DNA from: Bacteroides faecis MAJ27
GTDB taxonomy: Bacteria; Bacteroidota; Bacteroidia; Bacteroidales; Bacteroidaceae
Length of the DNA stretch: 64,000 nucleotides
Assembly (NCBI RefSeq): GCF_900106755.1
Contig: NZ_FNNN01000019.1
Coordinates: forward strand, 1 to 64,000
Direction: 5' to 3'
The position numbers were made by a program, and so were the translations under genes. Below are positions 18,830 through 27,229 of the stretch, one piece after another (the stretch's first letter is position 1; the number at the start of each line of letters is the position of its first letter). The notes under the pieces are model-generated. The model worked only from the letters and a program-made list of their open reading frames with translations, did no database searches and had not been told where the DNA came from.

Positions 18830-19633
18830 TTATTTCTGGTCAGATGCCGGCACAACGGTGATACGTCCATCCAGTTTAGAGGTGATCTTTTTGCCCGCTG
18901 CCGTTTGTTGTCTTACATAATCGAGAAAGAGTCCGCGCAATGTCATTCCGTCCGGACACTCACGTTTATCAGCATTTGCCAAGGGAGTGAGTCCGTCGTT
19001 TCCATCCGCCAGATAGTCTATTGTAGCTACGGTATAGTCTTTATCATCTTCTATTTCTTTTCCCTGTACAATCGCTTTCAGTAGTTTTCCATCCTTGGTT
19101 ATTTCCAGGTGTGCTCCGCTCAGTCCTTCGCCACGCAAAGAAGCTATTACTTCCATCAGTCTTTTCATTTCCGTACCCTTCATTGTCAGTACACAGAGAG
19201 AATTTTCAAAAGGAAGTATTTCAAAAACAGCATCGACCGTGATGTCACCTTGTGGGAGAATGTTACGCAAGCCTCCCATATTCATGATTCCGATATCTGC
19301 GGAATGCTTCAGTACACGATCTGCAGAAAGTCGCAACACCTCGGCTACCAAATTAGAAAGTAAGCTCTCCGGACGTCCTTTGTCCATCGTCGCCTCGCTG
19401 ACGCCAATCACCTCATACATCATTTCATCTATTTTTTCTTTATAAGGTTTCAGTATGGCAGCAGCCTTTTCATCGGGATGAGTATCCCAAATTGAATCTA
19501 TGCAAATCCGGGTTCCTTCTATTTGGGCAACTTCATAATTTGCCTGAACTTCACGGGGAGATTGGCAGGAAGTGAATAGGAATAGTCCTGTCAGAATGAC
19601 TCCCGAAGTAAACTTTACGTAATTTCGTTTCAT
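18830..19633 (-). CDS. lipoprotein with 5'-nucleotidase C-terminal domain
   Basis: From MKRNYVKF the protein is 267 aa with lipobox FTSC. It matches the C-terminal domain of 5'-nucleotidases (GIMNMGGLRNILPQGDITVDAVFEILPFENSLC, and TIDYLADGNDGLTPL), which recognises the nucleotide. The catalytic domain is encoded by the next gene 53 bp on. The frame opens at 19684, but the start at 19633 gives a proper lipoprotein signal. With the metallophosphatase and the GH3 fusion it forms a three-gene operon. I infer that the two halves assemble in the periplasm. Confidence 0.87.
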   Translation of the reverse strand: MKRNYVKFTSGVILTGLFLFTSCQSPREVQANYEVAQIEGTRICIDSIWDTHPDEKAAAILKPYKEKIDEMMYEVIGVSEATMDKGRPESLLSNLVAEVLRLSADRVLKHSADIGIMNMGGLRNILPQGDITVDAVFEILPFENSLCVLTMKGTEMKRLMEVIASLRGEGLSGAHLEITKDGKLLKAIVQGKEIEDDKDYTVATIDYLADGNDGLTPLANADKRECPDGMTLRGLFLDYVRQQTAAGKKITSKLDGRITVVPASDQK

Positions 19634-19796
19634 CTTCTTTCTTTTGTTTATGCTACAAATGTACATTTTATATTTTAAAGTCATGCGGAAGAAGAAGAAA
19701 CTTATAGCAAGTTTAGTCCTATTTCAAGGAGAATTAGCTGCAAAATGCACTTAAAAATGTTAATTGAAAGTATTCTGAGGCAGAGTTGATTTAATT

Positions 19797-19842
19797 AAAA
19801 AAAGGACGTTCCCAGGGAAAAAGGGGAAATTAGGAACGTCCC
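19797..19842 (-). terminator. terminator of surface module A
   Basis: On the minus strand, a stem GGAACGTCC / GGACGTTCC (19804-19812 with 19833-19841) is followed by a run of seven T (19797-19803). It ends the transcript of the OmpA-family gene. An equivalent hairpin ends module B. Confidence 0.85.
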
Positions 19843-20030
19843 TTGAATAGAGTTATCGAAAAGTCCGGTCTTTCGCAAGTGCGAACCTTTCCTCTCTTCA
19901 CTAAAATAAACTAAGGACTATAGTGGGGAAATCCTTAGTGGGAAAAACGATTATCCGCTTCTTCACAGAAGCCGTATAATCGAAAAGTAGTCGCATTCGG
20001 CATTAGAGTGTCATTGATGTTTTGCATCAC
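19797..20030 (-). repeat. conserved 3' untranslated block of surface module A
   Basis: About 230 bp downstream of the OmpA-family gene are nearly the same as 25741-25960. The block contains possible hairpins at 19868-19887 (TTCGCA/TGCGAA), 19911-19938 (CTAAGGA/TCCTTAG) and 19948-19982 (CGATTAT..GCTTCT/AGAAGC..ATAATCG), then the terminator. The last hairpin and the TTCGCA hairpin are weaker in module B, so an RNA structure is not proven. It may be a processed 3' RNA or just duplicated DNA. Confidence 0.6.
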
Positions 20031-20108
20031 CAAAAACACCTTCATACCGATGAAGCAACCTATTTTCTTCGAAATATCTTCTTTATAATATCTTGTTCGT
20101 ATCTCTGT

Positions 20109-21206
20109 TTATTCAGCGATGCAGATACTCACGCGGTTTTCTTCTGGTGTTTTGTAAGGCTGAACCGTGTCACCTTTCGAATCAACAATGATTCTATCAA
20201 CGGTTACTCCTTTCGCTTTCAGAGCGTCTGCAACATTAGCTGCACGTTTTTCAGACAAAGTTTTATTAATTTTAGAATTACCAGTATTAACATCTGCATA
20301 GCCAATCACTTTTACTTTTGCTGACGGATTCTTCTGCAAATACTCTACCAGCATTTCAATCTTAGACTTCTGATCTTCTTGAATACGTGCAGAGTTCAAG
20401 GCAAAAAAGATATCCTGTTTCATTGGCTGTGCCACAACAACTTCTTTCTTGGGTTGTGGCTGTTCTACCACAGGTGCAGGTTTCGGTTGTTCCACTGCCA
20501 CGGGCTCTGTTTCGTAATATACAGGTTTAGTTTCTGTATAGCCTTTTCCGAATTTAATATTCAAACCTACTAAAGCATTAAACTGCCAGTCAGCATTTCC
20601 TGCTTTCTTAGAGTTGAACTTGTCAGAGAGGACATTGGCGTTACCTTCGATGTTGATCGACAAGCGGTCGTTCAGCCGTAAATTACACCCCAATCCCATG
20701 CGTCCGGCAACGAGAAACTTTCCGTCTTGCCAGAGATATTCCATCTCATAAGTCCGTGTATCCAATGCATTCGCTTCATCGTTATCAAAACCACGGTTTA
20801 GCCCTCCTCCAAGAAAGACATAACCATTGAATACACGTTTAGGATTGAAACCACAAAACAGTGCACTAAGGTCAGAAACGATGTCGATGTTACCTTGCAA
20901 ATATTTGTACTGGTAATCCTGTTGTGGAGAAACCCAGCCTCCTTTTGCCTGCCATCCACTGACGCCAACACGTGCCCGCCATGCCGGAGCAAACTGATAA
21001 CCCACGTTGAGTGCTGCTGCCGGAGACATAAGATCACTAAACTTAGCTTCGCCAAGTGTATGAGCAGCACCTACTTGTACTTGCATAAGCCAATGAGGTC
21101 TGAACTCAGTTTTACCTGCTTCTTTTATTCTTTGTTCCTGTGCAAAAATAACTGTATTGCTTAATAGTAAAGCGAATACAGGCATCCACAATTTCTTTAT
21201 GTTCAT
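20109..21206 (-). CDS. OmpA-family outer-membrane protein, module A
   Basis: This 365-aa protein has a signal peptide (about 1-22, VIFA|Q), an N-terminal eight-stranded beta-barrel region (about 30-215), a Pro/Val/Glu-rich linker (about 220-258), and a C-terminal OmpA domain that binds peptidoglycan (about 262-365; DIFFALNSARIQ, IGYADVNTGN, NKTLSEKRAANVADAL). It is downstream of the large surface lipoprotein in the same module and is very similar to the module B copy at 26020. I infer that it anchors the surface protein to the envelope, as proposed for phase-variable S-layer loci. A hairpin upstream (21251-21286) may lower its expression relative to the surface protein. Confidence 0.88.
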   Translation of the reverse strand: MNIKKLWMPVFALLLSNTVIFAQEQRIKEAGKTEFRPHWLMQVQVGAAHTLGEAKFSDLMSPAAALNVGYQFAPAWRARVGVSGWQAKGGWVSPQQDYQYKYLQGNIDIVSDLSALFCGFNPKRVFNGYVFLGGGLNRGFDNDEANALDTRTYEMEYLWQDGKFLVAGRMGLGCNLRLNDRLSINIEGNANVLSDKFNSKKAGNADWQFNALVGLNIKFGKGYTETKPVYYETEPVAVEQPKPAPVVEQPQPKKEVVVAQPMKQDIFFALNSARIQEDQKSKIEMLVEYLQKNPSAKVKVIGYADVNTGNSKINKTLSEKRAANVADALKAKGVTVDRIIVDSKGDTVQPYKTPEENRVSICIAE

Positions 21207-21250
21207 GCTTATCTTTCCTTTCTAATATGATATTGCATTAACTTTATTAA

Positions 21251-21286
21251 AGAAGGGTATCCTTCTTTTGAAAAAGATACCCTTCT
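21251..21286 (-). terminator. hairpin between surface protein and OmpA genes, module A
   Basis: An exact 11-bp stem AGAAGGGTATC / GATACCCTTCT with a 14-nt loop; the following minus-strand bases TTTAATAAAG are only partly T-rich. It may act as a leaky terminator or RNA stabiliser. A matching hairpin is found at the same place in module B. Confidence 0.7.
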
Positions 21287-21325
21287 TATCTTTGTCGATA
21301 TTGCTATCGTGACAGATCGTATAGA

Positions 21326-24226
21326 TTAGTCGTGAGTCGGAGTAATTGTTAATGTTACTGTGCTGGTTACTTCACCAAAAGTGTATTTAACCGTTACAGG
21401 AATAAACAATTTGAATGGTGCATTTATGGTAAATTTACCATTTTCATAAACGAGATCACCATATGTTATATCATCTGCCGTTTTCTGAAGATTGCATGTA
21501 TAATTAATTGACATATTAGGTGCAACATCTTTCAACAGTTTTGGCGCAGCTTCGCTTGCATTCAATGTTGTCATAATTTTATCTTTGTCAATTGCAATTG
21601 CATTAGCACCCTCAACTCCATAATAATTATAGAAGTCTACTGGTGTAACAGCAAATGCTTTACCTCTCCAGTCTGTCAAACCAAGTAACTTACTCATGTC
21701 GATTTTAGCAGTTCCTGTAGTTGCATCCTGTAGTTCAGCAGACTTCAAGTCAACTACATTGATAGGACGCAAGAACTTCACATCAAATTTGTTACCAGTC
21801 AATGGCAAGATTTCATCACATTCATTAGTTACTACAATTTCAATGCCTGCAGTGAACGGATCCACGTTGTAAGCAGACTTATTCAGCAATGTCTGTGCAT
21901 TCTTGTCATCCTTATTGTAAGTAATAATACCTTCAGCATCAATTGTAGCAATCTTAGTTGCAACAGCACCATTCTTGCTAGCATTCAATTGAGTACCGTT
22001 AGCAGTTACAGTGAATGTGTACTTATCAGTTCCAATAGTTACGACATTAGCTCCTGAGAAGATAAACTTCGCAGTCAACTTATCCTTCGCAAATGATGGG
22101 AAGTTTGTATCATTAACATCAGAAACAACTACCTTACGACCTTCAAATACATCAAACAGATCGAGCTTGAAGTCTGTTACCGCAGTAGTAACCGGCTCTT
22201 TCACATCAGCCTTTACATAAGACTTATCTGCTGACCAAGCTTGAGTTATCTTCTGATCATTCTTAATCACACCATTAGGCATTGCAATGCCTGCTTTCAT
22301 CGTTATTGTAATATCTCCGCGAGTGCCGTCTACAGATTCGTAAGTTACATTAGCGAACATTTCAGCCTTCGAAGCTTTTACAAGAGCCAAAGCCTGTGCC
22401 GGAGTTACAACCCAATTCAATACATTAGTGGCAGTAGCCGGATCATCTTTAATTTCTGTTACTACACCAGTACTTCCTGTTCCAAGAACGATATTACCTG
22501 AACCGTCAACTTTCAATTTATAAGCATTATGGAACTCAGTTTTATTTAACTTCGCTTTAGCATAAACATCATTCATGTCAATGTAGGACAATGATTTGTC
22601 GAAGTTATCACAACCGTAGTAATAAGTACCCTTATTAAACTCTACTGGGAAACCATCTGTTGTACCCTTCACAATTTTCGTCTTGATCCATCCTACAGCT
22701 ACCACCTGATTAGTAGCAATATCTACTAATTCCACACGTAACAGCGGTTCGCGATTTTCTGTAGCTTCTGAATCTTGTCCTTTATATTCAGGATTGATAG
22801 TACCTAATGCAGCGTCTGCAGCATTGAAGAATGTATTCTGCTCTGTTTCGTTGTTAGCACCTCCAATGTAGTTAGAAGGAGTAAAGACATACTTCAAGCC
22901 ATAGTCTTCCACATTCTCCATCTTTATCAATTCAGTACCACCATTTTCCTTATAATAAGTAGTGATCAACTTAGCCAATTCTAGTTTACCATCAGTAGCT
23001 ACAGTATAATCTTCTGCTGCAGTGATGGCTTCTTCTGCTTTACCCGCTAAAGCATTAGGAGTAGTACCAGTACGCGGCGTGGTCTGTCCATACAGAACCT
23101 TATTGTCAGTACCAACCAAAGTTTTCAAGACAAAATCTTTCATAACTACTCTGTATACGCTAGCATAATCAGAAGTAATCACTTTAGCTTCTTCACCACC
23201 AATTGCCTTAGTCTTAGCCTGCAAAGCATACACAGCTACCTTACCCGAATTCATTGCTGGTATTTTTTCTGCATCCGCATCCATTGCTACCTTAAGATAA
23301 CGCTGTCCGTCCTTTTCAGTCTCAACTTTTGATTTTGCTTTGTTAGCAATCGGATTCATCTCAGCTGCACGAGATACAGGATAATAATCTTTATCAGCTG
23401 AAAGGAACGCCAATGTTTCAATCTGATCCATTGAGGCACTTGCCGGGTTCATGTGATAATATGCCCAAATCTGCGGAGTAATATAAGACTCCGTATCAGC
23501 AACCTTATAGATTTCACCTGTTTCTGTAGGAGCATCATATTTCTGAGCATTCCACTTATTATAAGTAAGATTGCTGGCTTTCAATGAAGGAATGCCTCCA
23601 ACAAAACAGCTAGGCGCAAAGGTCAATCCCTTCAAGGGAACAGCATCAACAATAGAAAACGTACCATTAACAGGCTTACCGTCTTCAATGGTAGTAATCG
23701 TATAACCAGTAACAACACCTTCCGCATTTTTTATAGCTACGATAGAGCTTGTAGGAGTAGGTGTGGCAGGTATAGTAACACCTGTTTTCTTACCATTATA
23801 TAAAACTTCGCCCTTGTCATTCATTGTCAGTTTTGCAGGGTCGAACTCTTCATACGTTGGTATTACTGGATCATCAGGGAAAGTGATATTGCCGGAACTT
23901 ACTTCTGTTCCGTTCTTCTTCAAGATAACTTTTCCCTCTTTTGTGACCTCAAGAGAGTACTCAGGCATTTCCTTTGGCATCGGAATAGTGTATTCTTTGG
24001 TATCTGCACCAACCACAGTCAACTTACCTGTAACCGGATCGTAAACCACAGACTTCACATAGCCTCCCACTTGAGCTTGCAATTCCGAGAGAGTTTTTTC
24101 AATTCCATCGACTCTGGCATTTACCGCGTCAATGTCATCATCGTAGTCTTTACAACCTACGAACGATGCACCGGTAGCAAGCGCCAACGCTCCGAAAAAC
24201 ATCACTCTAATAAATTTTTTCTTCAT
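21326..24226 (-). CDS. large phase-variable surface lipoprotein, module A
   Basis: This 966-aa protein begins with a lipoprotein signal, lipobox FVGC (Cys25) and the acidic tag KDYDDDI that often marks surface export in Bacteroidetes. A short coiled coil follows (about 33-55, VDGIEKTLSELQAQV), as in the DUF4988 N-terminal region. The rest is Thr/Lys/Ala-rich and beta-rich, with no catalytic motif that I recognise. The leader, upstream DNA and gene order match module B, but the ectodomain differs. The design resembles the S-layer protein of the phase-variable B. thetaiotaomicron locus; a surface-coat role is inferred. Its promoter lies in an invertible segment just upstream and points the other way here, so the gene should be OFF in this assembly. 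Confidence 0.8.
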   Translation of the reverse strand: MKKKFIRVMFFGALALATGASFVGCKDYDDDIDAVNARVDGIEKTLSELQAQVGGYVKSVVYDPVTGKLTVVGADTKEYTIPMPKEMPEYSLEVTKEGKVILKKNGTEVSSGNITFPDDPVIPTYEEFDPAKLTMNDKGEVLYNGKKTGVTIPATPTPTSSIVAIKNAEGVVTGYTITTIEDGKPVNGTFSIVDAVPLKGLTFAPSCFVGGIPSLKASNLTYNKWNAQKYDAPTETGEIYKVADTESYITPQIWAYYHMNPASASMDQIETLAFLSADKDYYPVSRAAEMNPIANKAKSKVETEKDGQRYLKVAMDADAEKIPAMNSGKVAVYALQAKTKAIGGEEAKVITSDYASVYRVVMKDFVLKTLVGTDNKVLYGQTTPRTGTTPNALAGKAEEAITAAEDYTVATDGKLELAKLITTYYKENGGTELIKMENVEDYGLKYVFTPSNYIGGANNETEQNTFFNAADAALGTINPEYKGQDSEATENREPLLRVELVDIATNQVVAVGWIKTKIVKGTTDGFPVEFNKGTYYYGCDNFDKSLSYIDMNDVYAKAKLNKTEFHNAYKLKVDGSGNIVLGTGSTGVVTEIKDDPATATNVLNWVVTPAQALALVKASKAEMFANVTYESVDGTRGDITITMKAGIAMPNGVIKNDQKITQAWSADKSYVKADVKEPVTTAVTDFKLDLFDVFEGRKVVVSDVNDTNFPSFAKDKLTAKFIFSGANVVTIGTDKYTFTVTANGTQLNASKNGAVATKIATIDAEGIITYNKDDKNAQTLLNKSAYNVDPFTAGIEIVVTNECDEILPLTGNKFDVKFLRPINVVDLKSAELQDATTGTAKIDMSKLLGLTDWRGKAFAVTPVDFYNYYGVEGANAIAIDKDKIMTTLNASEAAPKLLKDVAPNMSINYTCNLQKTADDITYGDLVYENGKFTINAPFKLFIPVTVKYTFGEVTSTVTLTITPTHD

Positions 24227-24244
24227 AACTACTTAAAAATTACA

Positions 24245-24262
24245 TTAATAATATATTATTAA
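24245..24262. promoter_or_regulatory. 18-bp palindrome in the surface-gene leader, module A
   Basis: TTAATAATATATTATTAA is a perfect palindrome about 19 nt upstream of the surface-protein start, outside the invertible segment. It is identical in module B (30458-30475). It could be an operator or an mRNA hairpin near the ribosome site. Confidence 0.5.
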
Positions 24263-24288
24263 ACACTAAGTTCAAATAATACCTGCCC

Positions 24289-24305
24289 GTTACTTCTTAG
24301 GTAAC
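24289..24305. repeat. left inverted repeat, module A
   Basis: GTTAC-TTCTTAG-GTAAC. With its flanks it forms a longer palindrome (CCCGTTAC...GTAACGGG, 24286-24308). Confidence 0.85.
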
Positions 24306-24521
24306 GGGATAACGCATTTTCCCACTCCGTCAGAGGCGTCTGCGGGCTATTTTCAATAAATAAGTTATGACATTTTTAACCCCTGCTTTTGAGAGGCGGC
24401 AGAGGGGAGGGAAAGCTTTTGCAAAAATTAGAGAGCAAGGCGTGTGCTTCACAAAAAATCCGCGGTTTTGTCCGATGTGTTTCCTTTTTTTAGTAGTTTA
24501 TTAGAAATAATATCTTTTTTG

Positions 24522-24553
24522 TTTGCATGTTTTCCAAAATATGTCCATATTTG
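24522..24553 (+). promoter_or_regulatory. invertible promoter, module A
   Basis: A TTTG -33 box (24522-24525) and a CATATTTG -7 box (24546-24553) are separated by 20 nt, on the plus strand. In this orientation transcription would run antisense into the recombinase gene. Confidence 0.75.
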
Positions 24554-24570
24554 CAGCGTATTTTCTTGCC

Positions 24571-24587
24571 GTTACCTAAGAAGTAAC
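24571..24587. repeat. right inverted repeat, module A
   Basis: GTTAC-CTAAGAA-GTAAC, the exact reverse complement of the left repeat core. Confidence 0.85.
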
Positions 24588-24597
24588 ACCATATTAA

Positions 24598-25539
24598 TCA
24601 GCAGCTTATCTTCAAAAACGTTTTTCTAAAGGGAGAGAAAACCGTTGCATTAGCCTCATCAATTTTCTTATTCTTAAAAGGTTTCAGATAAGTCTCTGTT
24701 ACTGTGATGGATGAATGTCCCATAGCTTCCGAAATGATACCGGGATGCACTTCACTATAATATGCCATCGTAGCCCATGTATGACGGGCAGTATATGAAC
24801 TTAAGTCAGCAGTCAGTCCTAACACTCCTTTCAGAATCACCAGTTGGCTATTGAAATAACGAAGGGCCTGCTGATATTCCCGATATGCTTCTTCTGTTCC
24901 TTCCTTGCTGGCGATCAGTGAAAAAAGATAAGGAGAGGCAGGATCAGTATTCATGTATTGCCTGATCAGTTTCATAGCTTCGGGCAGAAGAGTTACGGTC
25001 AGCATTCTGCCGGTCTTTCTTCGGCGGTAAGTCAGGACATTCCCCTCTATGTCACGTTTCTTTAGATAAGCAAGGTCCACGAATGGAATGCCACGAAGCA
25101 TAAACATTAATAAAAACAGAGCACGTGCACGTTGCAAGTCCCTTGTTCTCAAACGGAGTTGGTTCGGAAATCTTGCCATCAATCGTTCCATATCCTCTTT
25201 ATCCAATGCACGCTTCCTGTCAGCTTTCGTTCCGGTATAAACATAACGAAAATGATGAGGTACATAAACCGCTAAATGCCGGTCAACTGCCCGATTATAC
25301 ACTGCACGCAATGTACGCATATAGGTGGAAACTGTATTCCAGCTACAATCTCTTCCACGCAAATACGTTTCAAAATTCTTAAGAAACTCCTGAGTTACTT
25401 TCCGAAAAGGAAGATTCTCGCTTCCATGGAATGAAATGACGGCTCTCATACTACTTCTGTAAATATGAGCGGTCCCATAATTCCCACTTTCCCGCAGCCC
25501 ATTAGCTACGTTTTTCATAAATGAAATTAAATTCCCCAT
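24598..25539 (-). CDS. tyrosine site-specific recombinase (promoter invertase), module A
   Basis: From MGNLISFMKN this is a 313-aa tyrosine recombinase. An N-terminal SAM-like DNA-binding domain (about 1-100) precedes the catalytic domain, with Arg149 (MLRGIPFVDL), Lys175 (RRKTGR), Arg252 (YTARHTW), His275 (EAMGHSS) and the nucleophile Tyr284 (TETYLK). The usual first His of the HxxR motif is Tyr here, as in many Bacteroides integrases. The frame opens at 25602, but this start has the best family fit. It ends 10 bp from the right inverted repeat of the invertible segment. It is the likely enzyme for inverting that promoter, like the Tsr recombinases of B. fragilis. Confidence 0.9.
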   Translation of the reverse strand: MGNLISFMKNVANGLRESGNYGTAHIYRSSMRAVISFHGSENLPFRKVTQEFLKNFETYLRGRDCSWNTVSTYMRTLRAVYNRAVDRHLAVYVPHHFRYVYTGTKADRKRALDKEDMERLMARFPNQLRLRTRDLQRARALFLLMFMLRGIPFVDLAYLKKRDIEGNVLTYRRRKTGRMLTVTLLPEAMKLIRQYMNTDPASPYLFSLIASKEGTEEAYREYQQALRYFNSQLVILKGVLGLTADLSSYTARHTWATMAYYSEVHPGIISEAMGHSSITVTETYLKPFKNKKIDEANATVFSPFRKTFLKISC

Positions 25540-25740
25540 TTTATACGAATTTAAATGATACTTAAAAGGCTGTTTTAAGAAGAAAACGTTTCCCTTTCCC
25601 ACGTTTCTTCCATAACACCTTTTCTTTCTATTTCCCTAAATCTTGAAAGACAAAGATAGGGATATATTTGTTCAAAATCCCAGAGTACTATTAAACGTGT
25701 GACATTTTTGCAGATATCTTAAGTTTTATACAGGGAAAAT

Positions 25741-25786
25741 AAAAAAGGGACGTTCCCAGGGAAAAAGGGGAAATTAGGAACGTCCC
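25741..25786 (-). terminator. terminator of surface module B
   Basis: On the minus strand, stem GGGACGTTCC / GGAACGTCCC (25747-25756 with 25777-25786) runs into a T-run (25741-25746). It is nearly the same as the module A terminator. Confidence 0.85.
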
Positions 25787-25960
25787 TTGAATAGAGTTAT
25801 CGAAAAGTCCGGCCTTTCGCAAGTGCAGACCTTTCCTCTTTTCACTAAAATAAACTAAGGACTATAGTGGGGAAATCCTTAGTGGGGAAAACGACTATCA
25901 ATCGCTTCACAGAGACAGATAACCGCAAAGAAGTCGCATCCGGTACTTACTGTACCGAGG
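25741..25960 (-). repeat. conserved 3' untranslated block of surface module B
   Basis: This is the second copy of the block at 19797-20030. The first 170 bp (terminator hairpin and CTAAGGA/TCCTTAG hairpin) are almost unchanged. The distal hairpin region (25900-25945) has diverged. It lies between the module B OmpA gene and the module A recombinase, marking the joint between the modules. Confidence 0.65.
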
Positions 25961-26019
25961 AAGCAACCTGTTCTTCAGATTCTTTTTTATTATATCTTAT
26001 CGATATTTCTATTTATTGA

Positions 26020-27114
26020 TTACTCAGCAATACAAATACTCACACGGTTCTCTTCTGGTGTGTTGTAGGGCTGAACAGTGTCACCTTTAGAATTAATAAG
26101 CATTCTGTCGGCAGTTATTCCTTTTGCCTTCAAAGCGTCGGCAACATTAGATGCACGTTTTTCAGACAGAGTTTTATTAATTCTGGGATTACCTGTATTG
26201 GCATCAGCATAACCGGTCACTTTCACCTTTGCTGACGGATTCTTTTGAAGATACTCTACCAACATATTTATTTTAGCATGCTGGTCGTCTTGTATCTTTG
26301 CCGAATTCAAGGCAAAGAAGATGTCTTGCTTCATAGGCTGCACCACTACTGCTTCTTCTTTCAGCTGTTCTACCACCACAGGTGCAGGTTTCGGTTGTTC
26401 TACTACCACAGGCTCCGGCTCGTAATATACAGGCGGAATTTCTTTGTAGCCCTTGCCGAACTTAATATTCAGACCAAGGAGAGCATTGAACTGCCAGTCG
26501 GCATTTCCTGCTTTCTTAGAGTTGAACTTGTCGGACAGAACGTTGGCGTTACCTTCGATGTTGATAGACAGGCGGTCATTCAGACGCAGGTTACATCCTA
26601 AGCCTAAGCGCCCTGCTGCTAGGAATTTTCCTTTTGTCCAGAGATGGCCCATTTCGTATCCGGCTGCGTCTATTGCAACAGCCTCGTCATTGTCAAAGCC
26701 ACGATTGAGACCTACGCCGGCGAAAACATAACCATTCAATACACGTTTGGGGTTAAAGCCGCAAAACAGCGTACTCAAATCCGAAACAATATCTACATTG
26801 CCCTGCAGATATTTATATTGGTAGTCTTGTCGGGGAGCGACCCAACTACCTTTTGCCTGCCATCCGCTGACACCCACACGGGCACCCCATGCGGGAGCAA
26901 ACTGATAGCCTATATTTATGGCGGCAGCCGGAGAGATAAGGTCAGTAAACTTAGCTTCACCTACTGTATGGGCAGCGCCTACTTGCACTTGCATAAACCA
27001 ATGACGCTTAAATTCTGTTCTTCCTTCCTCCTTGATTTGTCTCTCTTGTGCGGAAGCAAATGTTCCACTCAATAATAAGGCAAATACAGCTATCCACAAA
27101 TTCTTTTTATTCAT
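26020..27114 (-). CDS. OmpA-family outer-membrane protein, module B
   Basis: This 364-aa protein is a close paralogue of the one at 20109. It has a signal peptide (about 1-22, FASA|Q), a beta-barrel (about 30-215), a Pro/Val/Glu linker (PEPVVVEQPKPAPVVVEQ, about 224-245), and an OmpA peptidoglycan-binding domain (about 261-364; FALNSAKIQ, TGYADANTGN, NKTLSEKRASNVADAL). The linker and a few barrel loops differ most. It lies downstream of the module B surface lipoprotein with an intervening hairpin. High similarity to its neighbour implies recent tandem duplication or gene conversion. Confidence 0.88.
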   Translation of the reverse strand: MNKKNLWIAVFALLLSGTFASAQERQIKEEGRTEFKRHWFMQVQVGAAHTVGEAKFTDLISPAAAINIGYQFAPAWGARVGVSGWQAKGSWVAPRQDYQYKYLQGNVDIVSDLSTLFCGFNPKRVLNGYVFAGVGLNRGFDNDEAVAIDAAGYEMGHLWTKGKFLAAGRLGLGCNLRLNDRLSINIEGNANVLSDKFNSKKAGNADWQFNALLGLNIKFGKGYKEIPPVYYEPEPVVVEQPKPAPVVVEQLKEEAVVVQPMKQDIFFALNSAKIQDDQHAKINMLVEYLQKNPSAKVKVTGYADANTGNPRINKTLSEKRASNVADALKAKGITADRMLINSKGDTVQPYNTPEENRVSICIAE

Positions 27115-27167
27115 GCTTATCTCCTTTCTTTTCTATGTTAAGTATGATATTGCGATGATTTTATTAA

Positions 27168-27201
27168 AGAAGGGTATCCTCTTTGATGAAGATACCCTTC
27201 T
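27168..27201 (-). terminator. hairpin between surface protein and OmpA genes, module B
   Basis: The same 11-bp stem as in module A (AGAAGGGTATC / GATACCCTTCT) with a different 12-nt loop. Arms kept while the loop changes suggests that the structure matters. Confidence 0.72.
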
Positions 27202-27229
27202 AAAACTATATTTTCATTAAAGATTTACT

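Larger units (their letters stand above)
24289..24587. other. invertible promoter segment, module A (OFF orientation)
   Basis: This 299-bp segment is bounded by inverted repeats: left core GTTACTTCTTAGGTAAC (24289-24305), right core its reverse complement (24571-24587), matching over 19 bp in all. Each repeat is GTTAC-N7-GTAAC, meaning two inverted arms around a 7-bp spacer, as in tyrosine-recombinase crossover sites. A tyrosine recombinase gene lies directly beside it. The segment contains one clear Bacteroides promoter, pointing rightward, away from the surface-protein gene. Inversion would aim it at that gene. Confidence 0.85.
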
